A DNA stretch of 64,000 nt. It comes from Duganella sp. CF458 (GTDB lineage Bacteria; Pseudomonadota; Gammaproteobacteria; Burkholderiales; Burkholderiaceae_D). Positions 8,470 through 17,071 of the stretch are shown piece after piece (the first letter of the stretch is position 1; the number at the start of each line of letters is the position of its first letter). The position numbers and the translations under genes are program-made. Where the stretch lies: assembly GCF_900113115.1 (NCBI RefSeq), contig NZ_FOOF01000003.1, positions 310,001 to 374,000 of the forward strand, given 5' to 3'. A model generated the notes under the pieces. That model worked only from the letters and a program-made list of their open reading frames with translations, was not told where the DNA came from and searched no databases.

Positions 8470-11259
8470 TCAGCTGCCGTTCAAGACTTTCAGCAATGCG
8501 ATCGCATCGTCCAGGTGCGGGAACGGGGTGCCGCCCGAGACCAGCCTTTCCAGCTCGACCTTGGCGGCTTTCTTGTCGCCCGACTGGTTGAGGGCGACCG
8601 CCAGGTGGTAGCGCAACATGGCATTCGCGGGTTGCAGCGCGCTGGCGCGCTTCAGCATCGGCACCGCGCGCGCGGTGTCGCCCTTGCCCACCAGCAGCCA
8701 GCCGGTGGTGTCGAGAATGGCCGCACTGTCCGGCGCCGCCTGCAAGGCTTTCTCGGCCGTCGGCAAGGCGCGCGGATCCTTCATTTCGCTATACGCCCAG
8801 GCCAGGTTGTTCAGCGCCACCGGGCTGTCCGGCGCCGCCTTGAGCACGCGCTCCAGGTCGGCGACCGCCGCCGGGAACTGCTTGCGCGAGAGGCTCAGTT
8901 CGGCGGCGTACATGGTGGCGGCCAGGTCGCCCGGCTGTTCCTGGCGGTAGCGCGCCAGGCGCGCGTCGGCATCGCGCGGCAAGCCGGCCGCCAGCAAAGT
9001 GCGGTGGATCGCCAGCACGATGCGGCCCTGCTTGTCCAGGCCATAGGCTTTCTCGTACAGCGCCACGGCCTCCTGGTACTTCTGCTGGCGCACCAGCAGG
9101 TCGCCCTCCATCACATAGCCTGCCGCTTGCTGCCCGTCTTCCTTCTGCATCTGGCGCGCAATCGCCAGCACCTCGGCCGGGCGGTTTTGCTGTTGCGCGA
9201 TTTCGGCCAGGGCCAGCCGCGCCGCCCGGTATTTCGGGTCGATCGCCAGCGCCTTCTTCAGGTCGGAGCTGGCGGCCGGCGCATTCTTCAACATCAGGTG
9301 GGCGGCCGCCATGCCAAACCAGGCCGGGGCCGATTTGGGGTCTTGCTGCACCATCTTGCCGAAGCTCTCCAGGGCGCCGGCGCCATCGTTGTTGGCCAGC
9401 TGCACCTGCCCCAGCAGCTCGGACAGGGCCGGGCTCTTGGCATCGCCCACCTGCAATTGGCGCGCCAGCGTGGTGGCCTTGGCATGCTGGCCCGCTTTCA
9501 GGTAGGCGCGCGCCAGGCGAATGCCCAGCTCGGCTGCCTTGGGCTGTTCCGCCACCGCCTGCTCCAGCCAGCGCACGGCCTGTTCCGGCTGGTTTTGCAG
9601 CACGGCGATATCGGCCAGCGCCGTCATGGCGCCGACATGGTGCGGGTCGTGCTGCAGCACGGTCGCGAAGCGCTTGCGGGCCGCATCGGTCTGGTGTTCC
9701 TGCAGGTCAAGCTGGGCCAGGTTCAGCATGGCGGCCATCTGGGTCGGCTGCAGCGCGACTGCTTTCTCGAACGCGGCGCGGGCCGCCGGCACATTCTTCT
9801 GGGCCAGGTAGATGCCGCCTTCCATATTGCGCACCACGGCATTGTCCGGTTGCGCGGCCTGGTAAGCCTTGACCGCTGCCAGCGCCTTGTCATAGCGCCC
9901 CAGGCTGATTTCGGAGCGGATCAGGTACAGCGCCGCCTGTTCCGACTTGGGGTCGAGCGCGGTGGCGCGCCCCAGCTGTTCCACCGCCTGCTGCACCCGG
10001 CCCTGGCCCAGCTGGGCCAGGCCCAGCGAGGTATGCAAGGTCGCTTCGTTGGGCATGATGGCGGCGGCTTTTTCGAAATACTGCTGGGCCGCCTGGTAGT
10101 CCTTGTTGCGCAAATTCGATTCGCCGGCCAGCACCAGCAACTGGGCATCCTGCGCGCCGCTGCGCAGCAGCGGTGCCAAGGCCGCGGCCGCTTCGGCCGG
10201 CTGGTTGGTCTTGAGCAGGGCTTGCGCCAGCAGCTTGCGCGCATACATGTTATCCGGGTTGCGTTCCAGGTAAGCGTTCAGGAAGCCCTGGGCGGCGGTC
10301 GCGTTGTCCAGCTTGAGTTCGTTGGCGCCGGCCAGCAGCACCGTCGGCATATGGTTGGGCACCAGCTTCAGCAGCTTGAGCAGCTGGCCCTGCGCATCGG
10401 TATATTTGCCGCGGGTATGGTCGAGCAGGGCTTGCAGGTAGAGGGCGTACGGGCTGTTGGGCGTGATCTTGTCGAGGGCGGCGATATCGGCCTTGGCCGC
10501 GTCGTAGCGCTTCATCTCGATTTCCAGGTCGGCGCGCTCGACCCTTGCACTCAGGTGGTCCGGCTGCAGCGCCAGGGCCAGGCCGAGGGCGTCCAGGGCC
10601 GCTTCGTGCTTGCCCTGGTGGCGCAGCACGGAACCCTTGAAGCGGAATACCGACGGGTCTTTCGGGTTGGCTTGTACCGCCTGCTCGGCCAGCGTCAGGG
10701 CCAGTGCGCCATCCTTCGCCATCCAGGCCATATTGCCCTGGCCCAGCAAGGCCGCCGCCAGTCCCGGCTGTGCTGCCAGTGCCCGGGCATAGCCGTCCCT
10801 GGCCTGGTCGCTGTCGCCCACCGCCAGCCAGGCATCGGCGCGCGCGGCCAGCAAGGCCGGGCCGGCGTTCTTGGCGTCATCGGCAGTTTCATCGAGGGCC
10901 GCCTGGGCCTTGTCTTGCGCCACCAGCGCGCGCACCAGCTGCGGCAGGGCCTGAGCGCGCTCGAAGTGCAGGCTGAGCGCCTTGCGGATTTCCTTTTCGG
11001 CCGCAGCCGGCTCGTTGTAGGCGTTGTAGACGCTGGCCAGCTGGTAGCGGATCGCGGCATCGTCCGGACTCTTGGCGGCCGCGTTGCGCAGCTGGATCAG
11101 GGCCGCCTTGGTTTCGCCCCGCTGCAAATGCTGCTGGGCTTGCGCCATCAGGCTGGCACTGGTTTCAGACTTGAGGCAGCCGGACAGGCCGGCGGCCAAC
11201 ATCAGGCTGCCGAAGATGGCGAGGGCGCGCGGCGCCCCCCGGTTCTCGCGACGTGGCAT
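8470..11259 (-). CDS. prsT: PrsT, TPR-repeat lipoprotein of the PEP-CTERM system (copy 1)
   Basis: The 929-residue protein is built almost entirely of about 34-residue TPR units after a lipoprotein signal ending LSGC. The start at ATG 11259 (MPRRENRG) is chosen because the lipobox then lies about 27 residues in; an upstream in-frame ATG at 11301 would put it too deep. Length and repeat design match PrsT, which is found only with exosortase/PEP-CTERM systems and is thought to scaffold polysaccharide export in the periplasm. It sits between the FeeM-like gene (74 bases upstream) and ThiF (5 bases downstream). A second, divergent PrsT is encoded at 12436-15192. Confidence 0.9.
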   Translation of the reverse strand: MPRRENRGAPRALAIFGSLMLAAGLSGCLKSETSASLMAQAQQHLQRGETKAALIQLRNAAAKSPDDAAIRYQLASVYNAYNEPAAAEKEIRKALSLHFERAQALPQLVRALVAQDKAQAALDETADDAKNAGPALLAARADAWLAVGDSDQARDGYARALAAQPGLAAALLGQGNMAWMAKDGALALTLAEQAVQANPKDPSVFRFKGSVLRHQGKHEAALDALGLALALQPDHLSARVERADLEIEMKRYDAAKADIAALDKITPNSPYALYLQALLDHTRGKYTDAQGQLLKLLKLVPNHMPTVLLAGANELKLDNATAAQGFLNAYLERNPDNMYARKLLAQALLKTNQPAEAAAALAPLLRSGAQDAQLLVLAGESNLRNKDYQAAQQYFEKAAAIMPNEATLHTSLGLAQLGQGRVQQAVEQLGRATALDPKSEQAALYLIRSEISLGRYDKALAAVKAYQAAQPDNAVVRNMEGGIYLAQKNVPAARAAFEKAVALQPTQMAAMLNLAQLDLQEHQTDAARKRFATVLQHDPHHVGAMTALADIAVLQNQPEQAVRWLEQAVAEQPKAAELGIRLARAYLKAGQHAKATTLARQLQVGDAKSPALSELLGQVQLANNDGAGALESFGKMVQQDPKSAPAWFGMAAAHLMLKNAPAASSDLKKALAIDPKYRAARLALAEIAQQQNRPAEVLAIARQMQKEDGQQAAGYVMEGDLLVRQQKYQEAVALYEKAYGLDKQGRIVLAIHRTLLAAGLPRDADARLARYRQEQPGDLAATMYAAELSLSRKQFPAAVADLERVLKAAPDSPVALNNLAWAYSEMKDPRALPTAEKALQAAPDSAAILDTTGWLLVGKGDTARAVPMLKRASALQPANAMLRYHLAVALNQSGDKKAAKVELERLVSGGTPFPHLDDAIALLKVLNGS

Positions 11260-11286
11260 GGAAACCCCTGCTTGGTGGTCAGGATA

Positions 11287-11311
11287 TTGACAATACCACA
11301 ATAATTGTCAA
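11287..11311. promoter_or_regulatory. Perfect 8-bp inverted repeat upstream of prsT copy 1
   Basis: TTGACAAT (11287-11294) and ATTGTCAA (11304-11311) are perfect complements around a 9-base spacer, inside the 74-base gap between the FeeM-like stop and the prsT start. On the minus strand the first arm also reads as a TTGACA -35 box. The site could be an operator over an internal promoter. It could also only shape the transcript between two genes. There is no T run to make a terminator. Confidence 0.4.
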
Positions 11312-11333
11312 TCGACTATCAAATCTCAATAGA

Positions 11334-12095
11334 CTATTGGATGTTAATCAGGCGCTGGACAATCCCGCGTTCTTCGCGCGGCGAGTAGAACATCGGGTAG
11401 AAGGAGCGCGCCGACATGGCCGTTTCCACGCCCTGGCCGCCGTATTTTTCGATCTGTTCGCTGACGTACGACAGGTCCACCACCAGCAGGTAGGCCGGGG
11501 CGTCGACGCGCGGGTTGGTCTTCAGTTCGCCCAGGCGCTTGAAGCCGAGCATCGCCTCATAAAAGCGACGGTGGCGCGGGTTGATTTCAATGAAGATATG
11601 GGTGCAGTGGTGCAAGTCGCGCGCATAAATCACAGACAGGTGGAACAGCGAGGCCATCTGCGACTTGCTGCCGCCATTGTCGAACGCCAGCTTGGTGATC
11701 TCGCACACCCGGGCGCCGGGGATCATGCGCACCGAATCGACTTCGTCCTTGAAAATTTCATCGGCCATGATGCCGATCGGGGAATCCAGTCCCAGGGTCA
11801 GGGTGCCGACCACCTCGCCCTTGTCGCTGGCGGTCAGCGTGATCCGGTTCGGATCGTCGGTGAGTTTATGGGTTCCGGCGTAGCCCCGCCAGGAGTACAT
11901 TTTGTTGATTAGCAGGCTGGCCTTGCTGCGGCCCTCGACTGTATCGATCATGCGTATACCAAAAGATTTTTCGTCGGTGACCAGATCTTCCATATTTTCC
12001 GGAAGCAAGTCCTCGAGCGTGGCGCGCGCATGGGAATTGGCTGGAGCCTGCCGGACCGGCTCGGCTTCCAGCACTGGGACAGCGGTTCCATTCAT
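11334..12095 (-). CDS. FeeM-like N-acyltransferase, PEP-CTERM/exosortase-associated
   Basis: The start is ATG 12095, preceded by AAAGGAGG with 8-base spacing; the upstream in-frame extension lacks this. The 253-residue protein has the GNAT-like core of FeeM N-acyl amino acid synthases and acyl-homoserine-lactone synthases: ASDKGEVVGTLTLGLDS, VCEITKLAFDNG, IFIEINPRHRRFYEAMLGF. Relatives restricted to exosortase genomes are catalogued as PEP-CTERM-associated acyltransferases (TIGR03694 type). FeeM enzymes join a fatty acyl group from acyl-ACP to an amino acid such as tyrosine. The following genes encode ThiF, nitroreductase and glycosyltransferase, which suggests a lipo-amino-acid product that is further processed. 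The acyl and amino substrates cannot be read from sequence. Confidence 0.85.
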   Translation of the reverse strand: MNGTAVPVLEAEPVRQAPANSHARATLEDLLPENMEDLVTDEKSFGIRMIDTVEGRSKASLLINKMYSWRGYAGTHKLTDDPNRITLTASDKGEVVGTLTLGLDSPIGIMADEIFKDEVDSVRMIPGARVCEITKLAFDNGGSKSQMASLFHLSVIYARDLHHCTHIFIEINPRHRRFYEAMLGFKRLGELKTNPRVDAPAYLLVVDLSYVSEQIEKYGGQGVETAMSARSFYPMFYSPREERGIVQRLINIQ

Positions 12096-12435
12096 GGCTC
12101 TATCCTCCTTTGGTACCCGCCAGCCTGACGGCCAGCCACTACCAATGAGCACAGCGAGCGGCGCGGACGCCGTGCTCAACGGCAAAATATAGTTGATTAC
12201 CCTTGCGGGGGCGCGCACGATTGATGCCGGGACGAAAATGTATCGGTTTTACCAGTGCGTTGTGTAAAAATTACCAACTATCTACATGTTGGCATGGTGG
12301 CGCTCGCCACACAATACCTACAAAGCAAATGTTGCGAAAATGACTCTACTGTTTTCAGGCAAACAATAGACTGAGAGGGGAGGCAGCCCGCACGCGGCCG
12401 TGCGCGGGCGGGCTGGACTGCGTAGAAGTTGCTAG
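12096..12435 (-). promoter_or_regulatory. Promoter/leader region of the FeeM-like operon
   Basis: This 340-base gap holds no gene. On the minus strand a weaker sigma-54-like site, CGGCAT-N5-GTGC at 12215-12229, has the strict GG-N10-GC spacing and would start RNA near 12203. Upstream of it two direct TTACCA half-sites lie 22 bases apart (12249-12254 and 12271-12276), with GTTGG at 12288-12292. TACCA/TGGTA is also the core of the dyad at the PEP-CTERM promoter. A GC-rich imperfect hairpin at about 12388-12413 follows the stop of the second prsT but lacks a T run. The promoter call is tentative. Confidence 0.4.
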
Positions 12436-15192
12436 TTATTCAAACTGCTTTTGCAAGTTACGTGCTTCGTCGGTCTGCGCGAAGCGGGCGTCGGCCATGG
12501 CCGCCTGCAATTCCTTGCGCGCGCCGGCCTTGTCGCCTTTCTTCCACAACGCCGCCGCGTAGTGGCTGCGGATATCGGCCGCCTTGGGCGCCAGCGCACT
12601 GGCTTTCTGCAGGATCGGCAGGGCGCGCTCGAGCTGGTTCTGCTCGGCCAGGATCCAGCCCAGGGTATCCATGATGGTCGGGTTGTCGCCGGCCAGTTGC
12701 TGGGCTTTCTCCGCCGTGGCGAGGGCCCGCTTGTCCTTGTCCTGCTGGTACGACCAGGCCAGGTTATTCAGCGCCAGCACATTGTCCGGCAACTTGGCCA
12801 GCACGGCTTCCAGCTGGCCGATGGCGGCTTTGTACTGCTTGGCCGCAATGTTTTGCTCGGCTGCATACATCAGGCCCAAGGGCTCGTCCGGGTGCGCCTT
12901 GCGCCAGCTGGCCACCTGGGCATCGGCTTCGGCGGCGCGGTTGGCGGCGCGCAGCGCGCTGGTGAGCTTGAACAGCAGCTCCGGCCGCGCCGCCAGCGTG
13001 AAGGCTTGCTGGTAGGGTGCCACGGCCTGCGCCGGCTTGCCCGCTTGCATCTGCAGCTCGCCTTCCAGCAGGAAGCCGGCCGGCAGCTTGGCCTGGGTTT
13101 TCTGCAGCTTGCGCGCGACGGCCAGCGCTTCCTCAGGCTTGCCCTGCAGCACCGCCAGGTCGGCCTGCATCAGCTGGGCCGGCACCGACCCCGGATCCAG
13201 CGCCAGCGCTTTGTGCACACTGGCCTGGGCGCCCGGCAAATCCTTCCTTTGCACCTGGACGCTGGCCTGGTACAGGTGGGCTTGCGCCGCCTTCGGCGCA
13301 GCGCCGGCCAGCTTGCTATAGGTTTCCGAGGCGCCGGCCAGGTCGCCCGACATTTGCTGGGCGCGTCCCATCACTTCCAGCGCCAGCGGCGCGGCCGGAT
13401 GCACCAGCAGCACCTTGCGCATATGGTCGACCGCCTTGTCCGGCTGGCGCGACTGCAGGTAATACGCCGCCAGGCGCACCGCCGGGATCAGCGCCTCGGG
13501 GTCGACAGTGGCGGCTTTTTCCAGCCACTGGGCCGCTTCCTGGCGTTGCTTGGCCCGTTCGGCCATCTGCGCCAGCGCCGTCATTGCCCCGACATTGTCC
13601 TTGTCCTGCTCCAGCAGTTTCAGCATGAGCTGGCGCGCCGCCTCGGGCTTTTGCTCCATGATCTCGAGCTGGGCCAGCGTGACCACGGTGGCATAGCTGG
13701 CCGGCGCCAGCCCGACTGCCTTGCTGAAGGCGGCCCGCGCGCCGGCCTTGTCCTGCTTGGACAGCAGCACATGCCCGCGCAGCACGTGCAGCTCGGCTTC
13801 CTTGCCGTGCTTGGCATCCTGCTTGGCCAGCACCGCCAGGGCTTGCTCCGCGTTGCCCATGGCCAGATAGGTGCGCGCCAGCGCGGTGGCGGCCGGCAAG
13901 GAGTCCGGTTCCAGCTCCAGCGCCTTGTTCAGCATGGCCAGCCCTTTGTCGCGCTCACCCAGCGCGATGCGGGCGCCGCCCAGGGCGATATAGCTCGGCG
14001 CCCGTTTCGGGTTCAGCTCGATGGCTTGCTCCAGCAGGGCCGCCGCCTTGGCCGGTTCGCGCTGCAGCATATTGGCTTGCGCCGCCAGTTCCAGCAGGTT
14101 GCCGTCGCTGACCTGGCCCTTCAGGGTCGGTTCCAGCACCTTCAGCGCGTCGGCCGGGTTGTTGGCACGCAGCAGGGTGGCCGCCAGCAGCTTGCGGGCA
14201 AAGGCATTGCCCGGATCCTTGTCGACATAGTTGCGCAGCTTGGCCTCGCCCTGCTTCAGGGTGCCCAGCTGGAAGTCGACCGCGCCCGACAGCAACATGC
14301 TTGGCGGGTGGTTCGGCGCGCCCTTGGCAATCGCTTGCAGGTTGTCGCGCGCCGCCTTGTAGTTGCCGCGGGAATAGTCGAGCAAGGCTTGGGTGTACAA
14401 GGTCGTCAGGCTGCGCGGTGCCGTCTTCTTGGCGGCGTTGATGGCGGCCTGGGCGGCATCGAGCTTGCCGGCCACGATGTCCAGGTAGGCTTGCTCCAGG
14501 TTGGCGCCGCTATTGGTCGGATCGAGCTTGAGCACTTCGGCGAAGGCGGCGCGCGCCTCTTCCGGCTTGGACTGGGCCCGCAGCAATTCGCCCTTGAAGG
14601 TCAGCGCATTGATATTGCCCGCGTCCTTGGCAATCGCTTGTTCGGTCAAGGCCCGGGCACCCTCCAGGTCGTTGCCGATGGCCGCCAGGCGCGCCATGCC
14701 GGTCAGCGCGTCGGCGCTGTTGGGCTCGGCATCCAGGGCGGTCTGGAATTGTTTTTTCGCCTCGTCGAGCTTGCGCAAGCCAATCAGGGCTTCGCCGCGG
14801 AAGGCCAGCATGGCCGGGCTTTGCTGGAATTTTTCCGTCTCGTCCAGCATCTTCTGCATGTCGCCCAGGCGCAACAGCGCTTCGGCCAGCAACAGTTCGC
14901 TCTGTTGTGGCTGGTACTTCAGTTCCAGGGCGCGGCGCGCTTCCTTTTCCGCCGAGACCGCGTCGCCCAACTGCAGCGACAGCTTGCCCAGCTGGTAGCG
15001 CGCCTCGCCGTTGCCGGGGTCTTTGGCCAGCGCATTCTTGAGCTGGATCTGGGCGCCCTTGCGGTCGCCTTTCTGCTGCAACTGCTTGGCGTCGGCCAGC
15101 AAGCTTTCCGGCGTGTCCGATTGACAGCCGGCCAGCAATGCGCTGGCCGCCAGGGTGGCGGCCACAGCCAGCCGGGTAACGCGATATGCCAT
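12436..15192 (-). CDS. prsT: PrsT, TPR-repeat lipoprotein of the PEP-CTERM system (copy 2)
   Basis: A 918-residue lipoprotein: a signal peptide ending LLAGC, then tandem TPRs through to the C-terminus. The start ATG 15192 has GAGGGAC upstream. The N-terminal domain (ESLLADAKQLQQKGDRKGAQIQLKNALAKDP) aligns with that of copy 1 (ASLMAQAQQHLQRGETKAALIQLRNAAAKSP), so the two are paralogues, but they are clearly diverged. It starts 22 bases after the asparagine-synthase-like gene, so it is the distal gene of the ligase-decarboxylase-amidotransferase operon. Periplasmic scaffold for export or exosortase processing is the usual inference. Having two copies in two operons suggests each serves one pathway branch. 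Confidence 0.92.
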   Translation of the reverse strand: MAYRVTRLAVAATLAASALLAGCQSDTPESLLADAKQLQQKGDRKGAQIQLKNALAKDPGNGEARYQLGKLSLQLGDAVSAEKEARRALELKYQPQQSELLLAEALLRLGDMQKMLDETEKFQQSPAMLAFRGEALIGLRKLDEAKKQFQTALDAEPNSADALTGMARLAAIGNDLEGARALTEQAIAKDAGNINALTFKGELLRAQSKPEEARAAFAEVLKLDPTNSGANLEQAYLDIVAGKLDAAQAAINAAKKTAPRSLTTLYTQALLDYSRGNYKAARDNLQAIAKGAPNHPPSMLLSGAVDFQLGTLKQGEAKLRNYVDKDPGNAFARKLLAATLLRANNPADALKVLEPTLKGQVSDGNLLELAAQANMLQREPAKAAALLEQAIELNPKRAPSYIALGGARIALGERDKGLAMLNKALELEPDSLPAATALARTYLAMGNAEQALAVLAKQDAKHGKEAELHVLRGHVLLSKQDKAGARAAFSKAVGLAPASYATVVTLAQLEIMEQKPEAARQLMLKLLEQDKDNVGAMTALAQMAERAKQRQEAAQWLEKAATVDPEALIPAVRLAAYYLQSRQPDKAVDHMRKVLLVHPAAPLALEVMGRAQQMSGDLAGASETYSKLAGAAPKAAQAHLYQASVQVQRKDLPGAQASVHKALALDPGSVPAQLMQADLAVLQGKPEEALAVARKLQKTQAKLPAGFLLEGELQMQAGKPAQAVAPYQQAFTLAARPELLFKLTSALRAANRAAEADAQVASWRKAHPDEPLGLMYAAEQNIAAKQYKAAIGQLEAVLAKLPDNVLALNNLAWSYQQDKDKRALATAEKAQQLAGDNPTIMDTLGWILAEQNQLERALPILQKASALAPKAADIRSHYAAALWKKGDKAGARKELQAAMADARFAQTDEARNLQKQFE

Positions 15193-15214
15193 AGTGTCCC
15201 TCAGTGTCGTGATG

Positions 15215-17056
15215 TCATTGTGATACGGTGCGGTGGGCGCGGAACCATTGCTCCAGCATCATCAGCACCCACACCATGGTGCCGTGGTAGCCGGCGTGCT
15301 CGTTCAAATGGGTACCGACCAGTTGTTCGATGAAGTCGCCGCGCACCACCTTGCGCGCCTTGAGGTCGCTCAAGCTGTCCGCGGCCAGTTGCTGCAAGGC
15401 CTGGTGCTGCTGCAGCCAGACCCCGAACGGCAAGCCGAACCCATGCTTCTGCTTGGTAATGATGGCATCAGGCAAGAAGCCGCGCAATGCTTCCTTGAAG
15501 AACCAGCGCAACTGCCGCCCGTTCAGCTTCTGTTGCGGGGTCAGGCCGGCCGAAAACGCCACCACCGCGTCGTGCAGGAAGGGGAACGCCACTTCCACGC
15601 CGGCCAGCTCGCACGCCTTCATCACTTTCGGCAAGTCGTTGTCGGCCAGGGTGATCTGCAAGTCCAGCGCCAGCATGCGGTTGATCAGGGAACGCGCCTC
15701 GCTGCGGCCGTAATTGCGCTCCAGCGTGGCGATCGGGTTGCCGATATCGGCCGCCGCCAGGAAGTCGTCGGTGAACACTTGCTGCGGGCCGTAGCGGCCC
15801 AGCAGGTTATAGGTTTCCAGCCGGGCCGGCATGCCGACCGAGGCTTGCTCGATATAGCTGCGCGCCTTGCGCAGCAGGCGCACCCGCTCGCCGCCCGGGA
15901 AGTTGAACACGGCCGGCTCCAGCAGCGCCTTGCGCACCAGGCGCGGCACCCGCTCGTACAGTTCGAACACATGCTGCTTGGCATAGCGCTCGTTGCCGCC
16001 GAACAGTTCGTCGCCGCCGTCGCCGCCGAACATGCGCTGCACGCCGTCGGCTTTGGCCATGCGCGCGCAGTAGAAGGCCGGCACCGCCGAGGCATTGCCG
16101 AACGGCTGGTCGAACACGGCCGCCACTTGCGGGATGGCGTTCGCCACGTCGTCCGGCGTCACATAGTATTCATGGTGCCGGGTGCCGAAATGGCGCGAGG
16201 CGATGCGCGCGTATTCCATCTCGTCGTAGCCCTGGGCTTCGAAGCCGATCGAATAGGTGTCGGCCGCCACGCCGCCGACCTGGGTCAGCACGCCGGCAAT
16301 GGTCGAGCTGTCGGTGCCGCCGGACAGGAAGGCCCCCACCTTGCGCTCGCCGGCCGCCTCTTTCACGCTGCGGCGCAGCACCGACAGGAATTCTTCCTTC
16401 AGCTCGCCGAACGAGCGCTTGCCGTCTTCCTCGAACTGCATGCGCCAGTAGGTGTGCTCTTCGACGCGGCCCTGGCGGTAATGCAGGTAGCGGCCGGGCA
16501 GCAGGCGCTGCTGGCCCTGGTACACGGTGCCGGGCGAAGGCACCATGTGGAAGTAGACGTAGTTGTACAAGCCCTGGTGGTCCAGCACGCCGGGCGTCAG
16601 CGGGTGGCGCACCAGTGCGTCGGCCGAGCTGGCGAACACCAGGGTTTCGCCGGCCAGTTGCCAGCTCAGCGGCTGGACCCCCATGCGGTCGGTGGCCAGC
16701 AAGGCTTCGCCGCTGCGCTCATCGAGAATGGCCAGGGTGAAGCAGCCCTGGAGCCGGGCGCAGGTGCGCTGCGCGCCTTGCGCCCACAGCGCGGCGACCG
16801 TGGCGGCCACGCCTTGCGCCGCGGCCTGCGCCGCCAGCGTCGGCTCGTCCAGGCGCGGCTGGCCCCAAAGGGCCACCAGCAAGCCATCGCGCTGGTACAC
16901 GTCGGCGCTGCCGGCTTGCGCCGCCACGGCCACGCCGCTGCGCTGGCCGGAGCGCGCGTGCAGCGCGCCCTGGTCGAAGCGGGACAACGGCACCGCCATC
17001 TGCTCCAGCAATTCCGGCGCAGCGGCCAGCCCAATCCATCCACAGATCCCGCTCAT
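15215..17056 (-). CDS. Asparagine-synthase-like ligase without the Cys2 glutaminase nucleophile
   Basis: A 613-residue AsnB-fold protein. The C-terminal synthetase domain is intact: the PP-loop SGGTDSS at residues 245-251 binds ATP, followed by MFGGDGGDELFGGNERY. The N-terminal class II glutaminase domain begins MSGICGW, so Ser stands where the obligatory Cys2 nucleophile should be and the only nearby Cys is at position 5. The NGEIYN substrate loop is also absent. The enzyme therefore probably cannot use glutamine as amide donor. It may use ammonia or an amine substrate, or act as an amide/lactam synthetase, as beta-lactam synthetases do. It starts 15 bases after the PLP decarboxylase, which would supply an amine. 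Asparagine-synthetase paralogues are needed for floc formation in Zoogloea exopolysaccharide clusters. Confidence 0.88.
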   Translation of the reverse strand: MSGICGWIGLAAAPELLEQMAVPLSRFDQGALHARSGQRSGVAVAAQAGSADVYQRDGLLVALWGQPRLDEPTLAAQAAAQGVAATVAALWAQGAQRTCARLQGCFTLAILDERSGEALLATDRMGVQPLSWQLAGETLVFASSADALVRHPLTPGVLDHQGLYNYVYFHMVPSPGTVYQGQQRLLPGRYLHYRQGRVEEHTYWRMQFEEDGKRSFGELKEEFLSVLRRSVKEAAGERKVGAFLSGGTDSSTIAGVLTQVGGVAADTYSIGFEAQGYDEMEYARIASRHFGTRHHEYYVTPDDVANAIPQVAAVFDQPFGNASAVPAFYCARMAKADGVQRMFGGDGGDELFGGNERYAKQHVFELYERVPRLVRKALLEPAVFNFPGGERVRLLRKARSYIEQASVGMPARLETYNLLGRYGPQQVFTDDFLAAADIGNPIATLERNYGRSEARSLINRMLALDLQITLADNDLPKVMKACELAGVEVAFPFLHDAVVAFSAGLTPQQKLNGRQLRWFFKEALRGFLPDAIITKQKHGFGLPFGVWLQQHQALQQLAADSLSDLKARKVVRGDFIEQLVGTHLNEHAGYHGTMVWVLMMLEQWFRAHRTVSQ

Positions 17057-17071
17057 ATGCTTCCCTTCCGC

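Noticed and set aside
8515..11304. Plus-strand open frame of over 900 codons opposite prsT
   Set aside because: It mirrors the TPR gene; the product is an unlikely repeat of Leu, Arg, Gln and Gly with no known fold. The same holds opposite the second prsT.
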